From Scrofimicrobium sp. R131 (GTDB lineage: Bacteria > Actinomycetota > Actinomycetes > Actinomycetales > Actinomycetaceae): 64,000 nucleotides of DNA. This document shows, in pieces, positions 61,487-64,000 of this stretch. Location: assembly GCF_040256745.1 (NCBI RefSeq), contig NZ_CP138335.1, positions 2,157,981 to 2,221,980 of the forward strand. The letters run 5' to 3'. The notes beneath the pieces are model-generated. The model was not told the DNA's origin and ran no database searches. It saw only the letters and a list, made by a program, of their open reading frames with translations. Positions within the stretch are counted from its first letter, which is position 1. Every line of letters begins with the position of its first letter. A program made the position numbers and the translations under genes.

Positions 61487-62397
61487 CCGCACATTTCCTT
61501 GGAATCGACGTTGGTGGCACCACTATCAAAACAATCTCCGTCTCTGCCGACGGGAAGGTGCTGGGAACCTACCGGGAGGCAACCTCGGATCGAGTCGAGG
61601 ACCAGATCAAAAAGATTGGGCTGAAACAGTGCCAGCTGGACCCGGAAATTGTCGGGATTGGGCTGCTCGCCCCGGGGCTGGTGGACACGTCTCGCGGACA
61701 GTTGGTCTACTCGGCCAACCTGGGCCTGCGGAACCTCGACTGGAAGGCCCACCTGGAAGAGAGCACGGGAGTTCCGGTTCGCCTGGACCACGACGGGCGC
61801 GCCGCGGGCTTGGCCGAAGGGATTTTGGGTGCCGCCCGGGGAGCCGACTCCTTCGTGGTCATCCCAATCGGAACCGGCATCTCCGCGTCCATCACTTTGG
61901 AGGGGAAGGCTTGGCCCGGCCACACGTTCGGCTCGGGCGAGTTGGGGCATACTCCGATCTTCCCGGGCGGGGATCCGTGTTCCTGCGGCCAAAACGGCTG
62001 CCTGGAAGTTTATGCCTCTGCGGAAGGAATCCGGCGGCAGTACCGGCGGCGTTCGGGCCGCGAGGCAACCGCCGACCAGATTGAGGAACTGCTCGACACC
62101 GACCTGATTGCCCGCGAAGTTTGGGACCAGGCCACCTACGCTTTGGCTCTAGCCTGCACCCATCTGACTCTGATCGTGGACCCCCAGCGAATCATCTTCG
62201 CCGGCGGACTGTCCCGAGCGGGGGACCGCCTACTCGTCCCCGTGCAAGAGCAATTGACCGGACTGTTGAAGTGGCGCCAGCCGCCAGAACTAGCGCTGTC
62301 GACCCTGGACGCTCGAGCCGGTCAGTGGGGTGCGGCCATCCTTGGGGCCCAGGCTGCCGGTTCCACCTGTTACCAGAACTGGCAGCTGAACTCTTAG
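61483..62397 (+). CDS. ROK-family sugar kinase
   Basis: A 304-residue kinase of the glucokinase/N-acetylglucosamine kinase group. ATP phosphate motif GIDVGGTTIKT lies at residues ~7-17, catalytic Asp in RLDHDGRAAGLAEG near residue 100 (the usual END motif is changed to DHD), GELGHTPIFPGG near 150 and zinc motif CSCGQNGCLE. GTGA overlap with the M81 gene. The sugar is unknown; an amino sugar such as GlcNAc or MurNAc would fit a peptidase partner. Confidence 0.9.
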   Translation: MTAHFLGIDVGGTTIKTISVSADGKVLGTYREATSDRVEDQIKKIGLKQCQLDPEIVGIGLLAPGLVDTSRGQLVYSANLGLRNLDWKAHLEESTGVPVRLDHDGRAAGLAEGILGAARGADSFVVIPIGTGISASITLEGKAWPGHTFGSGELGHTPIFPGGDPCSCGQNGCLEVYASAEGIRRQYRRRSGREATADQIEELLDTDLIAREVWDQATYALALACTHLTLIVDPQRIIFAGGLSRAGDRLLVPVQEQLTGLLKWRQPPELALSTLDARAGQWGAAILGAQAAGSTCYQNWQLNS

Positions 62398-62778
62398 GCG
62401 CGGGAGTGGGCTCCGGACCGGTTGCTGCGACCCCAATCCCACAGCCATTGGCGCAAGTTGTGGATCACGCCCACCTCCCGAATTGCTCTCCTGAAAGCAA
62501 TAATGGCAACCGCCGTCAGCCTGCAGTTGGACCGCACTGCACTAATACCTGGGCAAATTCGCCATCTCGGTCCCCCCCTAGGCACAGTGCAGGTAAGAAG
62601 CCATCGTTTGATCAGGCATTCGGGCCAGCTAATCGGCTGAGGGAGCGAGCCTTGGAAGCCCATGACCCACGAGATCTAGCTAGACTCAGTCTCCTCACGA
62701 CCGCTGCGTGTTGGGTTCCGGTTGGCGTCGGCGCCACTGCCACTACGTAGCTTCATTGCACCCCTCGAGGACACGGCT
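62398..62778. other. gap without recognisable gene
   Basis: A 381-bp stretch of lower G+C content between the ROK kinase and the DUF3800 remnant. Frames here on both strands lack family features and codon bias. No terminator with a strong stem was found after the ROK kinase. It may be decayed sequence. Confidence 0.5.
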
Positions 62779-63654
62779 CTATCGAGAACTAAACCGATGC
62801 CGTAGGTCATTTAGTGAAGCCCTCGAAGCGGGAACAGCAGTTGGGTCGAAGCAAGTTCCAAGATTCCCCAGGTACTTCGGGTAGAGATCTTTACCCCCAT
62901 CAAGTGCCCGTATTTTGCTGTTGGGACTTGTAACTTGCGCAAGACGTTTACCGAAGTATTGCGGCGCCCAACTGAAGTCATCGAAGTCTGGATCAAACTT
63001 GTATGCTGCGATCCGTCCAAGCAGACCACAAATCCAATCTGCGCCCTGGACCGTCTGGTACAGGTGACTCTCGACTTCCATCGGAGGCTCAAGCAATCGC
63101 GTGGCATTCTCATGAGAGAACATGAACGAAGCTGCACCCGCAAATACCTCAAGCCGCTCGCGATCACCCTGTTTATCGAGAATCATCATGAACTTCTCTG
63201 AGTCAGGCAAATCCCAGTGAATCCGCTGGATCAGTTGCCTCATCGCATGGTTGTAACGTGCGGCGTTCGTCTCGTGAATGGTATCCGGGCCACCGCGTGG
63301 CTTCTGTTGCCCATAGAACACGACCTTGGCACCGAGGTCGTCGAGCTTTTTCAGCACTCGTCCAACAATACGGCGGACCTAAGAGTAGCGGTTAACGTTT
63401 TGCGTCGTCAGGAGCGAAGCGCCCTTCTTTTCCCAGTGTGCAACTTCCAGCCCCCGAGACGAGACCTTGGCTTCAATCTCTGCTTTTAGGCCAGATTCCT
63501 TTATCTGCCGAAAGGCACCAGAGAACTGGCGGACGTTGTCTGCTGGGATGATAAAGCCACCGAGCCCGAACACAGGGTGGGTCTTGTACGCCCGGTCGGC
63601 CCGCGACACGTATAGGCCATTGTGGCCAAACTCGTCGAAATAGCCGATGTACAA
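62779..63654 (-). pseudogene. DUF3800-family gene interrupted by an in-frame TAG
   Basis: Start TTG 63654 (GGGAAGG 5 nt upstream) gives MYIGYFDEFGHNG, the DxxG-type N-terminus of DUF3800 (RNase H-like fold, D-E-x-G). The frame runs to TAG at 63379-63381 (after NVNRYS), and the same frame continues with VRRIVGRVLKKLDDL to a stop at 62779. AKVVFYGQQKP, YNHAMRQLIQRI and ADWICGLLGRIAAYK in the second part are DUF3800 features. One base change would restore a 291-residue protein. DUF3800 proteins are common in mobile and defence islands. Confidence 0.75.
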
Positions 63655-63678
63655 ACTGAACCTTCCCAGAAACACGAA

Positions 63679-63700
63679 GGCCCGTGTCGTAACACGGGCC
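63679..63700 (-). terminator. strong hairpin upstream of DUF3800 remnant
   Basis: GGCCCGTGT (63679-63687) and ACACGGGCC (63692-63700) form a 9-bp perfect stem with loop CGTA. On the minus strand it is followed by TTCGTGTTT. It looks like a terminator for an unknown upstream transcript, now lying 24 nt before the DUF3800 start. Confidence 0.65.
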
Positions 63701-63774
63701 TCGGAAGTGGAGCACTTGCGCGCGTCCTCAACTAACTTTACCTTGTTGGTTGAGGCCAAGCAATAGGTTTCAGC

Positions 63775-64000
63775 TTACAGATGCTCCATCGCTTTCACTA
63801 CCGCAACGCGCATGGTTCCTGCGCGCAACACGGGGCAATCCTCCCGTCGCGGTGCTATTCGGGCTGACCTCCAGCAAGCGCCACCATAGGATTCGATCAG
63901 ATGGCAGCTGTCACTGATCGTGCGACACGCCCAAAGGGCCAAACATGCCAACGCTGCCAGTCCCGCAGTCACTTCAGCAACCCAATGCCGCAGCACAGCC
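63775..64000 (-). CDS. partial hypothetical membrane protein at the window edge
   Basis: A minus-strand frame of at least 73 codons from GTG 63996, open to the window edge, so the start may lie outside. It contains one hydrophobic segment (VTAGLAALACLALWAC) and several Cys. I do not recognise it, and codon use is unlike the core genes; it may be non-coding. Confidence 0.25.
   Translation of the reverse strand, partial: AVLRHWVAEVTAGLAALACLALWACRTISDSCHLIESYGGACWRSARIAPRREDCPVLRAGTMRVAVVKAMEHL

Noticed and set aside
62394..62663. Minus-strand frame of 89 codons considered as a transposase fragment
   Set aside because: No DDE or HTH motif could be recognised and no inverted repeats flank it.
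62121..62750. Plus-strand frame of 209 codons covering the ROK kinase end and the following gap
   Set aside because: It starts inside the ROK kinase in another frame, has no ribosome site and shows no recognisable motif.
1..64000. CRISPR arrays, tRNA and rRNA genes, intact insertion sequences
   Set aside because: I looked for regularly spaced repeats, T-loop GGTTCGAATCC-like sequences, 16S/23S conserved blocks and transposase motifs and found none that hold up.

Overview
This window comes from a high-G+C Gram-positive bacterium (Actinomycetota). The signs are G/C-rich third codon positions, frequent GTG and TTG starts, several apparently leaderless genes, LPxTG pilins with a class C sortase, and SprT, TRIC and fused HrpA families in their actinobacterial forms. 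The pilus layout (tip adhesin, shaft pilin, sortase) is that of Actinomyces type 1/type 2 fimbriae, so a member of the Actinomycetaceae or a close relative is likely. I cannot name a genus. No tRNA, rRNA, CRISPR array or intact insertion sequence was found.

Layout. 0-7.8 kb: a membrane alpha/beta hydrolase, a Gfo/Idh/MocA oxidoreductase, a MacB-like ABC transporter, a methyltransferase and a membrane protein. 7.7-16.9 kb: a pilus island with sortase C, shaft pilin and a 1260-residue tip adhesin, preceded by a LAL-type LuxR regulator on the same strand. A run of 14 G residues (sense strand) sits in the intergenic gap in front of the tip gene. 17-26.6 kb: a xylan/arabinoxylan utilisation locus (solute-binding protein, two permeases, GH3, GH43), a divergent LacI repressor with matching operators at both promoters, and an acetyl xylan esterase. 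26.6-30.7 kb: cold-shock protein, MarR regulator, YceI protein, FGGY kinase, RidA. 30.7-34.2 kb: a TPP riboswitch followed by a thiamine ECF transporter in which both ATPases and the T subunit are one polypeptide, plus a small P-loop kinase.

34.2-39.2 kb: a minus-strand run of TSUP transporter, secreted HNH nuclease, YedK/HMCES, TRIC channel, ferritin-VIT transporter, YtxH protein and ASCH protein. 39.3-45.2 kb: hydrolase, HrpA helicase, SprT protein. 45.3-48.3 kb: proton-translocating transhydrogenase pntA-pntB. 48.4-54.1 kb: a tightly overlapped pyrimidine operon pyrC-K-D-F-E-B-I, with a sequence identical to a ParB parS site inside the first codons of pyrE. 54.2-58.5 kb: YdcF, DUF4342, a translationally coupled trio (lysozyme-like protein, LMW phosphatase, DUF1684) and an orphan Zn/Mn-binding lipoprotein. 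58.5-64 kb: a remnant of an oligopeptide ABC ATPase, a coupled ROK repressor / M81 peptidase / ROK kinase operon, then a decayed stretch with a DUF3800 gene broken by an in-frame TAG.

The most interesting points are the poly-G tract in front of the pilus operon (possible phase variation), the parS-like site in pyrE, the inferred MarR and LacI regulons with operators visible at both ends, the riboswitch whose downstream hairpin hides the ribosome binding site, and the ROK-M81-ROK operon next to a deleted peptide transporter. All functions are read from sequence motifs by eye; no database search was run.
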